Assembly: GCA_017882055.1 (NCBI GenBank)
Contig: JADGQE010000267.1
Location: forward strand, 1-5,881
Source: Thermoflexales bacterium
Lineage (GTDB): Bacteria > Chloroflexota > Anaerolineae > Fen-1058
Reading direction: 5' to 3'
Length of the DNA stretch: 5,881 nt
Below the pieces are notes generated by a model that saw only the letters and a list, made by a program, of their open reading frames with translations, was not told where the DNA came from and searched no databases. Position 1 is the first letter of the stretch. Every line of letters begins with the position of its first letter. The position numbers and the translations under genes were made by a program. Positions 3,740-5,881 of this stretch are shown here, in pieces.

Positions 3740-5881
3740 ATGGCTGTTACCGCCAAAGAAACGTTTGAGTATCACCGCCAGGGACGGCCCGGCAAAATCG
3801 AAGTGGTGCCGACCAAACCGCTCAACACGCAGCGCGATCTATCGCTGGCCTACACGCCCGGCGTCGCCGACGTCGTGCTGGAAATCGAACGACGCCCGGA
3901 GGCTGCGTATGAAATGACGGCCAAAGCCAATCTGGTCGCCGTGATTTCGAATGGCACCGCCATCCTCGGGCTGGGCGATCGCGGCGCGCTGGCCTCGAAG
4001 CCCGTGATGGAAGGCAAAGCCGTATTATTCAAGCGCTTCGCCGATGTCGATGTGTTCGACATTGAAATCGATACCCATGATCCGCACGAAGCCGTGCGTG
4101 TGATCAAAGCGATCGCGCCGACGTTTGGCGGCATCAACCTCGAAGATTTCAAATCACCCGAATGCTTTTTCATCGAGACGACCCTGCGGGAACAACTGGA
4201 TATTCCGGTCTTTCACGACGATCAACATGGCACGGCCATTATCGCCTCGGCCGGACTGCTCAATGCGCTCGAAGTCACCGGCCGCCGGATCGATGAAATC
4301 AAAGTGGTCTTCTCCGGCGCAGGCGCGGCCGCCGTGGCCACCGCGAACATGTTTGTCAACATCGGCGTGCCCAGGCAAAATATCTGGATGACGGATATCG
4401 CCGGACTGTTGTATCGCGGCCGCACGAAAGACGTCTTCCCGGAGAAAATGAGATTTGCGCAGGGCGATCGTCCCGGCACGCTGGCCGAAGCCCTGGTCGA
4501 TGCGGATGTGCTGGTCGGGCTGTCGGTCGGCGGCATCGTGACCGGTGAGATGTTGAAAACGATGCGGCCCGACCCGATCATTTTTGCGATGGCAAATCCT
4601 GATCCTGAAATTAGCTATGAGGAGGCCAAAGCGGCGCGGCCCGATGCCATCGTCTGCACCGGCCGATCGGATTATCCCAATCAAATCAACAACGTGCTGG
4701 GCTTTCCGTTCATCTTTCGCGGCGCGCTCGATGTGCAGGCTCGCGCCATTAACGAGGAGATGAAAGTCGCGGCGTCGAAAGCGTTGGCGGCGCTCGCGCA
4801 CGAAGACGTGCCGGACTCGGTCCTCACCGCCTACAACCTGAGCTCGATCAAATTCGGGCGCAACTACATCATTCCCAAGCCGCTCGATCCGCGCGCGTTG
4901 TTGTGGGTGGCGCCGGCCATCGCCGAAGCCGCGATGAAAAGCGGGGTCGCCCGCCGGCAAATCAACCTCGATGAGTATCGCGAGCAGTTGGCGGCACGCC
5001 TGGGATCGGGGCATCGCATGCGTCGGGCCATCATCAACAAAGCACAGGCCGCGCCTAAACGCATCGTGTTCCCGGAAGGCGAAGAAACGACGATCATTCG
5101 CGCAGCCGCGCAGATCGTCGACGAGGGCATCGGCGAGCCGATCTTATTGGGTCGCCCCGCGGAGATCGCGCGGCAGGTCGACGATCTGGGGCTGCGCTTC
5201 ACACCGACGATCGTCGATCCAGGCAGCGATCCCCATTTAGCCGCCTATATTCAAATCTACCACGAGATGCGACAGCGCCGGGGCGTCACGCTGAGCAACG
5301 CGCGCGAACTCATGCACGAACCGAATCTATTCGGCTTGATGATGGTGCAGCAAGGCCAGGCCGATGCTTTTGTCTCCGGCTTGACGTACGAATATCCTGA
5401 AGTGATCCGCCCTGCCCTGCAAATCTTCCACACGCGGCCCGGCGTCAACAGGGCGGCCGGCGCGTACCTCGTGATTCTGCGTGACAAGGTGTACATCTTT
5501 ACCGATGCAACGGTCAACATCGAGCCGAGCGCCGAAGACTTAGCCGAGATCGCTTCGCTGGCGGCTGACCTCGCGATCAAACTCGATCTGACGCCGCGCG
5601 TGGCGATGTTGTCCTTCTCGAACTTCGGCAGCGTCAAACATCCGCTGGCCGAAAAAGTCCGCCGCGCGACCGAGCTGGTGCGCGCTCGCCGGCCTACGCT
5701 GGAAATCGACGGCGAGATGCAAGTCGACGTAGCGATTGTGCCGGAACTGATCGAGCGCCGCTTCCCGTTTAGCAAAGTGAAGCAAGCCAACGTGCTGGTT
5801 TTCCCCGATCTCGAAGCGGCCAACATCGCTTACAAGTTGATGCGTCGACTGGGTGGCGCAGAAACGATCGGCCCGATCTTG
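3740..5881 (+). CDS. maeB: NADP-dependent malic enzyme with C-terminal phosphotransacetylase-like domain (3' end outside window)
   Basis: This enzyme oxidatively decarboxylates malate to pyruvate and CO2 with reduction of NAD(P), linking the citric acid cycle to pyruvate and acetyl-CoA. The frame stays open for 714 residues to the window edge; MaeB proteins are about 760 long, so roughly 45 are missing. The malic domain shows AYTPGVA with the catalytic Tyr38, KPVMEGK with the catalytic lysine (87-93), GGINLED (130-136) and FHDDQHGT (158-165) for the divalent metal, then GAGAAA (193-198) in the nucleotide-binding fold and CTGRSDYPNQ. From about residue 439 (PKRIVFPEGEE) the phosphotransacetylase-like domain begins. 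In characterised MaeB enzymes this domain binds acetyl-CoA and serves regulation rather than catalysis. ATG 3740 has AAAGGA (3729-3734) five bases upstream. Confidence 0.95.
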   Translation, partial: MAVTAKETFEYHRQGRPGKIEVVPTKPLNTQRDLSLAYTPGVADVVLEIERRPEAAYEMTAKANLVAVISNGTAILGLGDRGALASKPVMEGKAVLFKRFADVDVFDIEIDTHDPHEAVRVIKAIAPTFGGINLEDFKSPECFFIETTLREQLDIPVFHDDQHGTAIIASAGLLNALEVTGRRIDEIKVVFSGAGAAAVATANMFVNIGVPRQNIWMTDIAGLLYRGRTKDVFPEKMRFAQGDRPGTLAEALVDADVLVGLSVGGIVTGEMLKTMRPDPIIFAMANPDPEISYEEAKAARPDAIVCTGRSDYPNQINNVLGFPFIFRGALDVQARAINEEMKVAASKALAALAHEDVPDSVLTAYNLSSIKFGRNYIIPKPLDPRALLWVAPAIAEAAMKSGVARRQINLDEYREQLAARLGSGHRMRRAIINKAQAAPKRIVFPEGEETTIIRAAAQIVDEGIGEPILLGRPAEIARQVDDLGLRFTPTIVDPGSDPHLAAYIQIYHEMRQRRGVTLSNARELMHEPNLFGLMMVQQGQADAFVSGLTYEYPEVIRPALQIFHTRPGVNRAAGAYLVILRDKVYIFTDATVNIEPSAEDLAEIASLAADLAIKLDLTPRVAMLSFSNFGSVKHPLAEKVRRATELVRARRPTLEIDGEMQVDVAIVPELIERRFPFSKVKQANVLVFPDLEAANIAYKLMRRLGGAETIGPIL

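Noticed and set aside
3975..4116. Two GCGATCGC octamers (3975-3982 and 4109-4116), the HIP1 repeat of cyanobacteria
   Set aside because: Both lie in coding sequence of a GATC-rich gene, and two copies in 5.9 kb is too few to argue for a cyanobacterial HIP1 pattern.
4154..5014. Long open frames on the minus strand opposite maeB
   Set aside because: They are Arg-, Ala- and His-rich antisense shadows of a strongly conserved plus-strand gene, with no recognisable motifs.

Overview
The window looks like a chromosomal segment of a free-living bacterium with moderately high GC content and ordinary bacterial signals: Shine-Dalgarno sequences, GTG and TTG starts, and UGA used as a stop by several genes. 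Gene content and the CGGAT-type intergenic repeat hint at Chloroflexota or a similar environmental lineage. This is only an impression, and no marker here settles it.

Layout, left to right. (1) 1-708 (+) is the 3'-terminal part of a protein with a zinc-phospholipase-C-like H-x3-D-x3-H motif; its first ~115 bases may carry a frameshift. (2) 789-1397 (+) is the centrepiece: a FrnE-type DsbA-family thiol:disulfide oxidoreductase whose first active-site cysteine codon (CPWC) is TGA. The reading frame is intact on both sides of this TGA. A good ribosome binding site precedes a TTG start upstream of it. A hairpin with the architecture of a bacterial SECIS (3-bp apical stem, bulged U, GU in the loop, 25 nt after the UGA) follows. 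I read this as a selenoprotein with a UPWC active site. A conventional start-to-stop gene caller would report only a truncated protein from a TTG at 858 and lose the active site. (3) 1394-1711 (+) is a YqcC/DUF446 protein whose GTG start overlaps the stop of the selenoprotein (GTGA), so the two are probably one translationally coupled unit. (4) 1712-1865 separates convergent genes and holds a prominent CGGAT-unit inverted repeat. (5) 1866-2660 (-) is an RluB/RsuA-family rRNA pseudouridine synthase. (6) 2820-3680 (-) is a multi-pass membrane hydrolase of the ceramidase (CREST) family. (7) 3740-5881 (+) is a MaeB-type malic enzyme fused to a phosphotransacetylase-like domain, divergent from the ceramidase gene and running off the right edge.

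Only genes 2 and 3 look like a functional unit (redox protein plus a small protein of unknown function). The others are independent housekeeping or membrane-lipid genes. The selenocysteine machinery (selA, selB, selC, selD) is not in the window and must be elsewhere in the genome if the selenoprotein call is right.
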